64,000 bases of DNA from Halocatena pleomorpha. Lineage in GTDB: Archaea; Halobacteriota; Halobacteria; Halobacteriales; Haloarculaceae. The notes under the pieces are model-generated. The model was not told the origin of the DNA. It searched no databases and saw only the letters and a program-made list of their open reading frames with translations. Below are positions 8,441 through 16,973 of this stretch, one piece after another (the stretch's first letter is position 1; the number at the start of each line of letters is the position of its first letter). Where the stretch lies: assembly GCF_003862495.1 (NCBI RefSeq), contig NZ_RRCH01000003.1, forward strand, positions 310,001 through 374,000, given 5' to 3'. The position numbers and the translations under genes are program-made.

Positions 8441-11400
8441 CGGCGGTCACCTCGCTGGACGCGCGGGCTTCGAGGTCGCCGTCCACCCGGAGATTGACAT
8501 CGTGTATCTGGTCTTTCATCGCGTCATCCGCCTCATACAGCCCGCGATCGATTGCCTCTAACAGCGTGTCGGTGATGCTCTCTAAGGCCCACGGATTCAC
8601 CTCGCGCAGCCACTCTTGGCGGTCAGAATCAAGGGCGTACGCTTCTGCAACGTCAGTCCAGAGCCGGTCGCTCACGACACCCGTGGTGGCGTCCCAACCG
8701 AGCACCACGTCGACCGTCGTCGATAGGTCACCCGCGCCTTTGTAGCCGTGGTCGGTCATGCTGTCGAGCCAATCGGGATTAAGCACTCGGGCGCGCATCG
8801 CCTTGCGCACCTTCTCCTCGTTGGTGTACACGGACACGTTGTCGGGATCGGCTGAATCGCCCACGTACGACGCCGGTTCGTCGTCTGCGATCTCGGAAAC
8901 GGCGGTAATGAACCCGCCGTGAAAGGCGTACCAGTCCGAGCTGTCGAATTCATCTTGTTCGGCGGTGTCTTCGATCTTCACGGTGGCCTCGACCGTGCCG
9001 AGTCGGCGCTCGAACGCGTCGTGGGCCTCAGTGACGCGGCCGCGCTTGCCGAGCGCGTAGCCACCCCACTGGACGTACACGTCAGCGAGATCCGCGCTGT
9101 CCGTCCAGTTTCCTTCGTCGACGGCCTTGTTGGTTCCCGCGCCGTAACCGCCGGGTCGCGTGGTGAACACGCGGTGTGTGACGGTCGGATTCTCGATGCC
9201 CTCTTCGCGCAGTCGTTCGGCTTCCTGCTCGACGTGTTTTTTGACGTAGTTCATCTCGTGTGGCTCGTCCAACTCGACCACCGCCTCGACCGCGTCGTGG
9301 ACGACGCTCGCGGCCTGTGGAAACGCGTCCCGGAACAGCCCCGACACACGGGTGGTCACGTCGATGCGCGGGCGATCCAACTCGGAAAGCGGGATCGGTT
9401 GTACGTCATCGATCCGCCCGGCGTCGGTCCACTCCGGTTTGACCCCCATCAGCGCGAGCACCTGCGCGATCGTCTCTCCGCGTGTTCGGACCGTCGGAGT
9501 GCCCCACGCAACGACGCCGATCTCCTCGGGGTACGCACCCGTGTCGGACCGGTGGCGTTCGAGCACGCCCGCGGCCACCGCTTTGCCGACTCGCCACGCG
9601 CTGTTTGCGGGCACTTTCCGCGGATCAAGCGTGTAGAAGTTTCGGGCTGTCGGCAACAGATCGACGCCGCCGCGTGTTGGCGCACCGCTGCCGCCCGGCG
9701 GAACGTACTCGCCAGTGAGGGCGTCAGCCGTCCGGGGAATTTCCGCGCTCGCGTCTCGAATGCGCGGCGTCACCTCCTCACAGATGAACGAGAGTACCGC
9801 CCGCAGCTCCTCGTGTGCGCCAGGGATCGCTCGCCCGTCTCCCAGCGGTTCGAGATCGACCACGAGGTGATCCATGGTCAGTTCGTCCGGCTCCGTGTCC
9901 GTCCCGGCTGCTGGAACGTCGAACCCGTGCTCCGCCAACGTTTCCACGAGCTCAACGCTCGTCTCATACACCACGTCAGCGGCCTCGGCGTAGGTCATTC
10001 CGAACGTCTCATTGTACGAACCGGGATCGTTGAGCATCCGATCGTACTCGACGCCGAGCACACCGGCGACGCTCTCCCGAAGACTCGGTGCCCCCGGATT
10101 TTCGAGCCGAGTGAGCGCGACAAGATACTCGATGAGACGCTCACCGTCAGGCGGTTCACCCATCGTGTGCAACCCCATCCGAATCTGCGTCGTTTTCACA
10201 TCGGTGAGATACTCATGAATGCGTTCGACGAGTTCGTCGATACCGATGTCGTCGCCCGCCACTGCGCCCTCCGCGAGCGTTGATCCGGCCGCATCGGGCC
10301 CCCGAACCTCGACCGATGACTCGATCGAGCCATCGATCCCGAGTTCGACAGCGAGATCCAACTCGTCCACTGTCTCTCGGATGAGCCGAGCGAGCTGCTC
10401 GCCGTCGTCGGTGCGGGCCGCGACCGTACCAGCCTCCCGGAACTGGTTGGCAAGCTCTTCTAGCTCGGACAGCTCGTCGTACGTGCCAGCAGAACGCATC
10501 ACCGGCGTCAGATAGTCCACGATGGCCGCGTACGACCGGCGTTTTGCCTGTGTCCCTTCACCGGGGTTGTTGATGATGTACGGATAGACGTTTGGGAGAT
10601 CGGAGAGCAACTGATCGGGAGCGCTCTCACCGTTCAGTCCAACCGTTTTGCCCGGCAGCCATTCCACACTTCCGTGCGTTCCGAGATGGACGACGGCGTC
10701 AGCTTCGAACGCGTTCCGGAGCCATCTGTAAAAGGCCACGTAATCGTGTGGTGGCTGGAGATCCGAGTCGTGATACACCTTCGAGGGATCCATCCCGAAT
10801 CCACGCGGCGGCTGGACGGTGACGAGCACGTTCTCGAACTCGACGCCCGGAACTGCGAACGCCCGATCGGGCACCGGCCCCCATTCCTCGACGACGTTCG
10901 CCTGAAACCGTTCGTCAAGCGCCTCGAACCACGCTGTGTACTGCTCGGATGAAACGGTGTCGACGCTCAACTCGCGTACGTCCTCTGGGGCGACCCACCG
11001 GTCTTCAAGCGTGAGTTGAGCGGTCAGCGCCTCAACCAACGCCTGTCCGCTGTCCGGACGCGCTCCGCCGAGATCGTATCCGCGAGCTGCTAGCTCATTG
11101 AGTAGATTGACAGTGCTTTCGGGTGTGTCGAGTCCAAACGCGGTGCCGATGCCGTCGTCGCTCGGGGGATAGTTATGCAAGATGACAGCGACCCGCCGCT
11201 CGGACGGTGAGATATGCCCCAGCGTTGCCCAGTTGACCGCGAGCCGCGCGGCGTGGTCGACACGATCGTTGATCGGGAAATGCTGTTTCGGTGCACACCC
11301 GATGCCGGCCGCGTCATCGGTTCGTTCCTTGCCACTGATGGGGTGCGTGATGAGGTTGCCGTCGAATTCCGGCAGCGCGACCGATAAGGCGAGTTCGAAC

Positions 11401-12290
11401 CCCATCACGCCCGTGTCGCTTCCCTCGTATCGATCGCGCGAGCGCATCGTCGTGATCGTCTGGACGACTGGTACGCCCAATCGGTCGAGAAACACCTCGT
11501 TTGCGCCCTCATCACTCGCGCTCCGTCCTCGTTCATCCATCGACAACGAGAACATGAACGACGACAGCACACAGTCCACGACCGGTTCGCCCTGCTCATC
11601 GGTGAGCCACGCGTCAGTCACCCACTCCGCGTCGTGTTGCTCGTCGCTATCGGTCGCTGGATTGCAGAAGATCGGAAGCGCGTCCGCTCCTTGGGCTTCG
11701 ATGGCGCGCACCTGTGCGTCCACGTACCGAGTGTTCTCGTGGGTCCAGTGGGACTCGTAGAACCAGACCGCGACCGTCGGCCGCTCCGATGAGAACGTTG
11801 CTATCAACTCCTCGTAGGTCGCCCCCGGATGATCCGGGTGGTACACGCCCTCCGTAGGGAGCGCAACCGGATCATCGTACGCCCACTCGTCTGTCGCGTA
11901 CTCGTCGGACAGAAACCGGGCGCAGTTAGCGATATTGCTGGTTCCGCCCCGCTCTAAATACGCGTACACCTGATCACGGACCGCCGCCGTGACACTCGTG
12001 TCCTCGACGGCGTAGGCGTCACCAGTGGATTTGACAATGCGGGGAACGTCCGCTTCCTCCAACCGACTGACTGCGTGGTCGTACCCCGGCATGCTCTCCT
12101 CGGTCCCGTGTAACCAGAACACCGCTGCTGTCGCGTCCGTCAACTCCTCTACGAATGCGTCGATCGCTGATTCGTCGTCGAGATCACTTTCGGATCGAAC
12201 GACCAGATCAATGCCCTCAGTCCGGGACCCGGCCTGCTGAATCGCCCCTAGCTCGTTTTCCGTCGCCGTGTACAAACCGATCGTTGGCAT
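8430..12290 (-). CDS. cobN: CobN-type cobaltochelatase large subunit
   Basis: CobN is the large porphyrin-binding subunit of the ATP-dependent cobalt chelatase; its ATPase partners are supplied by the divergent chlID-type gene. The protein starting MPTIGLYTATENELG is 1286 residues, full length for the family. The open frame continues upstream to 12491, but those extra residues overlap the opposite gene and look non-coding. Recognisable segments are IFCNPATDSDEQHD, HPISGKERTDD, VAVILHNYPPSDDGIGTAFG, the LGTHGSVEWLPGK motif and VYPYIINNPGEGTQAKRRS. It shares a 34-bp divergent promoter with chlID. Its presence beside CbiX genes means both ATP-dependent and ATP-independent cobalt insertion machinery are encoded here. 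Confidence 0.95.
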   Translation of the reverse strand: MPTIGLYTATENELGAIQQAGSRTEGIDLVVRSESDLDDESAIDAFVEELTDATAAVFWLHGTEESMPGYDHAVSRLEEADVPRIVKSTGDAYAVEDTSVTAAVRDQVYAYLERGGTSNIANCARFLSDEYATDEWAYDDPVALPTEGVYHPDHPGATYEELIATFSSERPTVAVWFYESHWTHENTRYVDAQVRAIEAQGADALPIFCNPATDSDEQHDAEWVTDAWLTDEQGEPVVDCVLSSFMFSLSMDERGRSASDEGANEVFLDRLGVPVVQTITTMRSRDRYEGSDTGVMGFELALSVALPEFDGNLITHPISGKERTDDAAGIGCAPKQHFPINDRVDHAARLAVNWATLGHISPSERRVAVILHNYPPSDDGIGTAFGLDTPESTVNLLNELAARGYDLGGARPDSGQALVEALTAQLTLEDRWVAPEDVRELSVDTVSSEQYTAWFEALDERFQANVVEEWGPVPDRAFAVPGVEFENVLVTVQPPRGFGMDPSKVYHDSDLQPPHDYVAFYRWLRNAFEADAVVHLGTHGSVEWLPGKTVGLNGESAPDQLLSDLPNVYPYIINNPGEGTQAKRRSYAAIVDYLTPVMRSAGTYDELSELEELANQFREAGTVAARTDDGEQLARLIRETVDELDLAVELGIDGSIESSVEVRGPDAAGSTLAEGAVAGDDIGIDELVERIHEYLTDVKTTQIRMGLHTMGEPPDGERLIEYLVALTRLENPGAPSLRESVAGVLGVEYDRMLNDPGSYNETFGMTYAEAADVVYETSVELVETLAEHGFDVPAAGTDTEPDELTMDHLVVDLEPLGDGRAIPGAHEELRAVLSFICEEVTPRIRDASAEIPRTADALTGEYVPPGGSGAPTRGGVDLLPTARNFYTLDPRKVPANSAWRVGKAVAAGVLERHRSDTGAYPEEIGVVAWGTPTVRTRGETIAQVLALMGVKPEWTDAGRIDDVQPIPLSELDRPRIDVTTRVSGLFRDAFPQAASVVHDAVEAVVELDEPHEMNYVKKHVEQEAERLREEGIENPTVTHRVFTTRPGGYGAGTNKAVDEGNWTDSADLADVYVQWGGYALGKRGRVTEAHDAFERRLGTVEATVKIEDTAEQDEFDSSDWYAFHGGFITAVSEIADDEPASYVGDSADPDNVSVYTNEEKVRKAMRARVLNPDWLDSMTDHGYKGAGDLSTTVDVVLGWDATTGVVSDRLWTDVAEAYALDSDRQEWLREVNPWALESITDTLLEAIDRGLYEADDAMKDQIHDVNLRVDGDLEARASSEVTADDD

Positions 12291-12326
12291 AAGTTTGTTA
12301 AACCTCCTTTTGTCTAATACAAGTAT
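12291..12326. promoter_or_regulatory. Short divergent promoter between cobN and chlID
   Basis: Only 34 bp separate the two divergent start codons. The interval holds GTTAAAC and the imperfect dyad TTGT-CTAAT-ACAA (12310-12322). TACAAGTAT (12318-12326) runs into the chlID ATG at 12325. A site this close to both starts could switch both transcripts together. Confidence 0.45.
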
Positions 12327-14388
12327 GGTTGAATTACGCACGGATAAAAAAACTTTGCCCGAGGGGAGCACGCTGTCGTTCACCGAGATCGTCGGCCAAG
12401 CGGAGTTGAAAGAAGCACTGCTCGCCACCGTGGTGAGCGACGGACTGGATGGGCTGTTAATCCGCGGCGAAAAGGGGACGGGAAAATCCACGACAGTGCG
12501 GGCGTTATCCGATCAACTGCCGTCGCAGTCGGTGATCGCGGGCTGTCCGTACGGCTGTCCACCGGATGAACCGAAACGTCAGTGTGCGGACTGTCGCAGG
12601 CGGACCGATCCGGAAACGGCCGAGCGATCGGTGCCCCTCGTGACGCTTCCGTTGGGTGCGACCCGGGAGCGTGTCGTGGGCACACTGTCGGTGGCGGACG
12701 CGCTTGCGGGTGAATACGAGTTCGATACGGGAGTGCTTGCGCGCGCGAACCGTGGCATCCTCTACATCGACGAGGTGAATCTCCTCGACGACCATATCGT
12801 AGACGTGTTGCTCGACGCCGCTGCAAGCGGTGTCAACCAGGTCGAACGCGACGGAGTGAGTGTCGTTCATCCAGCGGAGTTCACGCTCATCGGCACGATG
12901 AACCCCGAAGAAGGCGAGCTTCGACCACAGCTACGCGACCGCTTTGCGCTCCAAGCGACCGTGACGGCGTGTGAGGATCTCGACCAACGGGTCACAATCA
13001 TCAATCGGGCGATCGGACAGGCGGACAAGGACGGCAGATCAACGCTGGACACGGCGACAGTTCAGGATCGCGTTCGCGCCGCCCGCAACCGTCTTCAAGA
13101 CGTTTCAGTACCGCGATCGATCGCGGAAACGATCGCTGAATGTTGCCGGGACTCGGGCGTCGAAGGGCATCGAGGTGACATTGCCACGGCCCACGCTGCC
13201 ATGACGTTCGCCGCGCTCGATGACCGGACGACGGTGACCGAGTCGGACGTTCAGCGTGCTGTGTCGCTCGCGCTTCCACACCGGTTGCGATCTCGACCGT
13301 TCGAGGACGCTCAGGACATCGAGGATGTCATCCACGGGCAGTTTGACGAGGAATCCGAACCGGACGACTGCGGAGACGAATCAAGCAGTCGTGGCGAGGA
13401 ACCGAGCGAGGACGGTCCCGAGACCGATGGCGAGGCAGACCGAACGACGGAGGCCGAATCGGACGACCGGGAGCCGACTGCTCCGTCATCGACGGAAGCC
13501 CGTTCAGACGAACCGTCCGACAGCGATCAATCGGCGGAGCCACAGGGGGAAGCCAACGGAGACCGAACGGACGACGGCGATGAGGCCGCCCCGATCATTC
13601 CCGGACAGGACCGGGCTGACATCGGTACTGGGAACGCACCCGATCCGTCCGTTCCTCCCGTGTCCGATGAAATCGACTCGGTGCGGGGCGATCATGTTCG
13701 TGTGCCTTCGCGTATCAACGGATCGGGTAGTCGCGTTCGGACACAACAAGCAACACCGACCGATCGGCGGCTTGACGCTGCGGCGTCCGTCAGAGCCGCC
13801 GCGTCCCGCGGCGCGCAGTCGGTGGCGTCGCGGGATCTCCGCCACTCAGTGCGACAGTCTGAGACGGCTGCCCTCGTGGTGTTCGTCGTCGACGCCAGCG
13901 CGTCGATGCGGCCCGCGATGGCTGTTGCGAAGGGAACCGTGCTCGGACTCTTACAGGACGCCTACCAACACCGCGACGAAGTCGCGTTCATCGCCTTTTC
14001 TGGCGAGCAAGCCGACGTGTTGCTTCCACCAACCGACAGCGTCGCGCTCGCCGCCCGCCACCTCAAGGAACTGCCGACCGGAGACCGGACGCCGCTCCCG
14101 GCCGGACTCCGAACCGCTGGCGAACTGCTCGAACACGCCGATCCGGACGCGGGCCTCGTCGTAGCGGTCACCGACGGACGGGCGAACGTCCCGCGTGAAA
14201 ATCCGGTGAGCGAGACGCGCACGGCAGCGACGCGACTTGCCGAGACCGGTGCTCACACGCTTGTCGTTGACGCCGGCGACGGCTCCGGACTCACGAAAAC
14301 CGTCGCTGAAATGACCGGTGGCGAACGCGTCCCTCTCGACGCGCTGTCACCAGAACGCGTCGATGCTGCTATCAATGCTATAGAATAA
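12325..14388 (+). CDS. Fused chelatase AAA+ ATPase / VWA subunit (ChlI-ChlD type)
   Basis: The 687-residue protein joins the two small subunits of a Mg/Co chelatase. An AAA+ module has Walker A GEKGTGKST (residues 48-56) and Walker B ILYIDEVNLLDD near 147-158. A four-cysteine insert lies in between (CPYGCPPDEPKRQCADC, about 73-89). A very acidic linker spans roughly 350-450. A VWA domain follows with the MIDAS motif DASAS near 521. Start: ATG 12325, leaving 34 bp to cobN; the upstream ATG at 12268 lies inside cobN. It probably energises CobN and leads the plus-strand operon that continues with the cobalt transporter. Confidence 0.95.
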   Translation: MVELRTDKKTLPEGSTLSFTEIVGQAELKEALLATVVSDGLDGLLIRGEKGTGKSTTVRALSDQLPSQSVIAGCPYGCPPDEPKRQCADCRRRTDPETAERSVPLVTLPLGATRERVVGTLSVADALAGEYEFDTGVLARANRGILYIDEVNLLDDHIVDVLLDAAASGVNQVERDGVSVVHPAEFTLIGTMNPEEGELRPQLRDRFALQATVTACEDLDQRVTIINRAIGQADKDGRSTLDTATVQDRVRAARNRLQDVSVPRSIAETIAECCRDSGVEGHRGDIATAHAAMTFAALDDRTTVTESDVQRAVSLALPHRLRSRPFEDAQDIEDVIHGQFDEESEPDDCGDESSSRGEEPSEDGPETDGEADRTTEAESDDREPTAPSSTEARSDEPSDSDQSAEPQGEANGDRTDDGDEAAPIIPGQDRADIGTGNAPDPSVPPVSDEIDSVRGDHVRVPSRINGSGSRVRTQQATPTDRRLDAAASVRAAASRGAQSVASRDLRHSVRQSETAALVVFVVDASASMRPAMAVAKGTVLGLLQDAYQHRDEVAFIAFSGEQADVLLPPTDSVALAARHLKELPTGDRTPLPAGLRTAGELLEHADPDAGLVVAVTDGRANVPRENPVSETRTAATRLAETGAHTLVVDAGDGSGLTKTVAEMTGGERVPLDALSPERVDAAINAIE

Positions 14389-14419
14389 CACACTCGAAAG
14401 ATTTACAATCTAGATTGAT

Positions 14420-14432
14420 CTTGTACAAGTAT
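14420..14432. promoter_or_regulatory. Palindrome before cbtB sharing the TACAAGTAT motif
   Basis: CTTGTACAAG (14420-14429) is a perfect 10-bp palindrome 11 bp before the cbtB ATG. It is followed by TAT, giving TACAAGTAT at 14424-14432. The same 9-mer is present at the chlID start and, inverted, before cbiX1. It lies in an AT-rich 52-bp gap that may hold a separate cbtAB promoter. Confidence 0.45.
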
Positions 14433-14440
14433 AGTTTGTC

Positions 14441-14623
14441 ATGACGACGGACACTGTCCACGGACGGATCGAACGGGTTCGTATCGACGTTACACCGACG
14501 CAGTTAACGCTGATGGTGGCATCGATCGTCGCGGCCGGGTTCGTACTGCTGTTTTTACAAGATCCGATGGTCCACGATTCAATGCACAATTTCCGTCACG
14601 CGGTTGGCGTCACCTGCCACTGA
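14441..14623 (+). CDS. cbtB: CbtB-type small cobalt transporter subunit
   Basis: The 60-residue protein has one transmembrane segment (about residues 22-40, QLTLMVASIVAAGFVLLFLQ). Its C-terminal tail is rich in histidine (HDSMHNFRHAVGVTCH), the signature of CbtB. CbtB and CbtA form a predicted cobalt uptake system that recurs beside B12 genes. The tail may bind the metal. The next gene, cbtA, starts 3 bp after the stop. Confidence 0.87.
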   Translation: MTTDTVHGRIERVRIDVTPTQLTLMVASIVAAGFVLLFLQDPMVHDSMHNFRHAVGVTCH

Positions 14624-14626
14624 GCA

Positions 14627-15367
14627 ATGTTCACTGAATACGTCACTCGAGGGGCCAAAGCGGGAGTGGTGGGCGGCGTCGCGTTCGGTCTGTTCATCGC
14701 GCTGGTTGGAAATCCGCTCATCGGATACGCGGAGACGTTCGAGCACAGCCATGGACACTCTTCAACAGTTTCGGACACCGTTGCGGCGGTGGTCAGCGTC
14801 GTTGGTGGCGTGCTGTTGGGTGTGTTGCTCGGAATCGTGGTGTTCGGTGCCATCTACTACTTTCTGGAGCCGGTGTTGCCCGGTGGATCGATGGACGCAG
14901 AAAGTTACCTGCTCGGCGGTGCTGGGTTCATCACGATATCTGGTGCGCCGTGGCTCGCGTTGCCGCCCCAACCGCCGGGCGTAGAGCAATCGCTTTCGGT
15001 TGATGTGCGGATCGCGTGGTACGCCCTCATGATGGGCGCGGGTGCGCTGTCGTGTGGGCTGGCCGGGTACGTGTATCGGCGGCTCCGACGACGATTTGAC
15101 GATCGGAGCCGGGCGATCGCAGCGTTCGGAGCGACCACGATGTTCGGAGTGCTCCCAGTGGTTGCCCTCGTGGCACCGGCGAACTCGGTTACTGGACCGA
15201 TCCCATCCGAATTGGCGACGGTGATACGGGCAGTCACTGCGATGGGACAGGTCGGGTTCTGGTTCGTACTCGCTACTGCCCACGCGTGGTTGGTTCGACG
15301 CGATCGATCGATCCCCGAGTCGGAGACCGACCCGATCGACGCGCCGTCGATGGCTGTCGAGCCATGA
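14627..15367 (+). CDS. cbtA: CbtA-type cobalt transporter membrane subunit
   Basis: The 246-residue integral membrane protein begins MFTEYVTRGAKAGVVGGVAFG, the family start. It has about five to six hydrophobic segments (near residues 12-30, 50-75, 88-108, 128-150, 165-182 and 200-220). A histidine-containing loop (HSHGHSS) lies near residue 45. It follows cbtB directly and overlaps the ferredoxin gene by 4 bp (ATGA). Role inferred from family and position: cobalt import for the corrin pathway. Confidence 0.87.
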   Translation: MFTEYVTRGAKAGVVGGVAFGLFIALVGNPLIGYAETFEHSHGHSSTVSDTVAAVVSVVGGVLLGVLLGIVVFGAIYYFLEPVLPGGSMDAESYLLGGAGFITISGAPWLALPPQPPGVEQSLSVDVRIAWYALMMGAGALSCGLAGYVYRRLRRRFDDRSRAIAAFGATTMFGVLPVVALVAPANSVTGPIPSELATVIRAVTAMGQVGFWFVLATAHAWLVRRDRSIPESETDPIDAPSMAVEP

Positions 15368-15711
15368 ACGACCGAACGGCCGAGGTTCGGGCGAACGGAT
15401 TCACCGATCACGTATTGGTCTGTACGAACGACCGAGAGTCGTCGTACGCCTGTTGTGCCGATGCTGGCGCGATGGAGGTGTACGAAGCGATTAAAGGCTG
15501 GCTGCGTGAGCGTGGCGTGTTCTGGTCGCACGTCCACGTTGCTCGAACGAGCTGTCTCGGGCTGTGTAGCGAAGCGGGGACGGCGATCGTGATCCATCCA
15601 CGCAACCGGTGGTACTCGGACGTCCAACCGGAGGACGTGCCTGATTTGCTCCACGAAGAGTTCGGAGCGGACGCCTCGCAGTTGGGTGTGAGACCGACGG
15701 GGGAGTCCTGA
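15364..15711 (+). CDS. Thioredoxin-like [2Fe-2S] ferredoxin
   Basis: This 115-residue protein has the cysteine pattern of thioredoxin-like [2Fe-2S] ferredoxins: Cys20, Cys30/Cys31, Cys64 and Cys68 (VCTNDRESSYACC, then TSCLGLCSEAG). A C-terminal WYSDVQPEDVPDLL segment follows. The same domain is fused to the C-terminus of CbiX2 at 18552-19781. Such domains supply electrons in B12 gene clusters, perhaps for cobalt reduction, although this is inferred from context. The ATG at 15364 overlaps the cbtA stop. Confidence 0.87.
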   Translation: MNDRTAEVRANGFTDHVLVCTNDRESSYACCADAGAMEVYEAIKGWLRERGVFWSHVHVARTSCLGLCSEAGTAIVIHPRNRWYSDVQPEDVPDLLHEEFGADASQLGVRPTGES

Positions 15712-15734
15712 GCCACGATCGAATAAACCACCTC

Positions 15735-16376
15735 ATGTGTTCGGCTGTAGCGTCTTCGACATCCAACGCGAACGTTGAAACGGAGATGATCGCGCTGAAC
15801 GTTACAGTGGTCGTATTTGCCGCTGGATTGGTTGGGGCTGCTGGCGTGTATGGCTTATTGCTCGTGACGCTCACGACCGACCACCAGCTGTGGCCGCCCG
15901 GCGAGAAGACGCGGGCGTACTATCTTCATTGGACGCTCGTCTGGCTGTTCAACGGCTCGTTGGTGACCGTCGCCGTTCTGGACTGGAACGCGTGGCTACT
16001 GCCACGGCCCGGAACGCTCCTCGCGGGTGCGGTGCTCGCCGTCGTCGGTACGGCAATCTTTCTCCGGAGCGCGGGTGTGATGCGTTCGGAGGAGACGATG
16101 GGCGTGACTGGTGAGCTGTACACGGAGGGACCGTACGCGTACAGCAGAAACCCCCAGTACGTCGGGATGATCGTCGGAACGGTCGGGGTCGCGCTGCTCA
16201 TCAACTCTGTGTTGGTAGCCGTGCTCGCAGCGGCTCATGTCGGCTGGGTGGTGCTGTTACCGTACGTCGAGGAGTCGCATTTGCGTGTGGAGTACGGCAC
16301 GGCCTACGACCAGTACATGGATCACGTTCCCCAGTTCGTCGGGACTTACACCGTTCGTCTGCTGATCACCGACTGA
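15735..16376 (+). CDS. Isoprenylcysteine methyltransferase / phospholipid N-methyltransferase family membrane protein
   Basis: The 213-residue protein has about five transmembrane segments. Near residue 134 it carries the family signature GPYAYSRNPQYVG, followed by EESHLRVEYGTAYDQYMDHVPQF, which forms the SAM-binding C-terminal pocket in ICMT/PEMT proteins. The substrate is not evident. An alternative start is ATG 15786, which removes a 17-residue soluble leader. It lies 23 bp after the ferredoxin gene and may belong to the same transcript, but a direct B12 role is unproven. Confidence 0.75.
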   Translation: MCSAVASSTSNANVETEMIALNVTVVVFAAGLVGAAGVYGLLLVTLTTDHQLWPPGEKTRAYYLHWTLVWLFNGSLVTVAVLDWNAWLLPRPGTLLAGAVLAVVGTAIFLRSAGVMRSEETMGVTGELYTEGPYAYSRNPQYVGMIVGTVGVALLINSVLVAVLAAAHVGWVVLLPYVEESHLRVEYGTAYDQYMDHVPQFVGTYTVRLLITD

Positions 16377-16443
16377 TCGAACTGATTGTTGAATGGGCAA
16401 AGGATATTGGAATACCGCCCCGTAAGGACAAGTAGGTGGAAGA

Positions 16444-16950
16444 ATGTCAAAAAAGTCCTCCGATGTGATCGCGCTCGCGGACACCGTCTCCGATCTGATG
16501 TACGGGGTTGCTGGGTGGATGCTGGTGGTGTTGGGTGTCGCTGGAAGCGTTGGGGCGGTCGGTGGTGCGATCCAGAATCCGAGTAGCATCAGTATTGCTG
16601 CCGTCTTGTTTCTGCTCTCAGCGTGTTTCATCGCGTTCGGCGTGTTTGTGAATCCCCAATTCCGTCGGCGGCTGAACCGTCGTCATTCTCTCACTCGGTT
16701 CGGGGAGGTACAGAGCGTCGATCGGCGCGTTCTGTCTCCGAACGAAGGCCGATCGGAACTGTGTATCGAGTGTGATACACAAATGACGCGGGGTGTGATT
16801 CGTCGCTATCGGGAGGAGTTCGCCGTCGCTGGCGTTCCGGTGTACACTCGTTCAGACGGAACGAACCACTACTGTCCGGACTGTGCCACAGCGGATTTCG
16901 CTCACGACGCGAGCGAACGGTCCCAGCCACCAGCGGTCGAACGATCCTGA
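16444..16950 (+). CDS. Hypothetical two-TM protein with C-terminal zinc-binding motif
   Basis: I do not recognise this 168-residue protein. It has two hydrophobic segments (about residues 20-45, VAGWMLVVLGVAGSVGAVGG, and 50-72). A cytoplasmic tail follows with a split zinc-ribbon-like motif, CIECDTQ near 110 and YCPDCA near 149. The pattern is common in haloarchaeal DUFs. It starts 67 bp after the methyltransferase and converges with the beta-propeller gene. Confidence 0.75.
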   Translation: MSKKSSDVIALADTVSDLMYGVAGWMLVVLGVAGSVGAVGGAIQNPSSISIAAVLFLLSACFIAFGVFVNPQFRRRLNRRHSLTRFGEVQSVDRRVLSPNEGRSELCIECDTQMTRGVIRRYREEFAVAGVPVYTRSDGTNHYCPDCATADFAHDASERSQPPAVERS

Positions 16951-16973
16951 TGCATCGAACGGGGGAGCCATCT

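Noticed and set aside
8919-10283. 454-codon open frame opposite cobN
   Set aside because: It is the antisense of a full-length CobN and lacks any family motif; long antisense frames are common in GC-rich haloarchaeal genes.
12291-12491. Upstream extension of CobN
   Set aside because: It overlaps the start of the divergent chlID gene and does not match the CobN family, which begins MPTIGLY.
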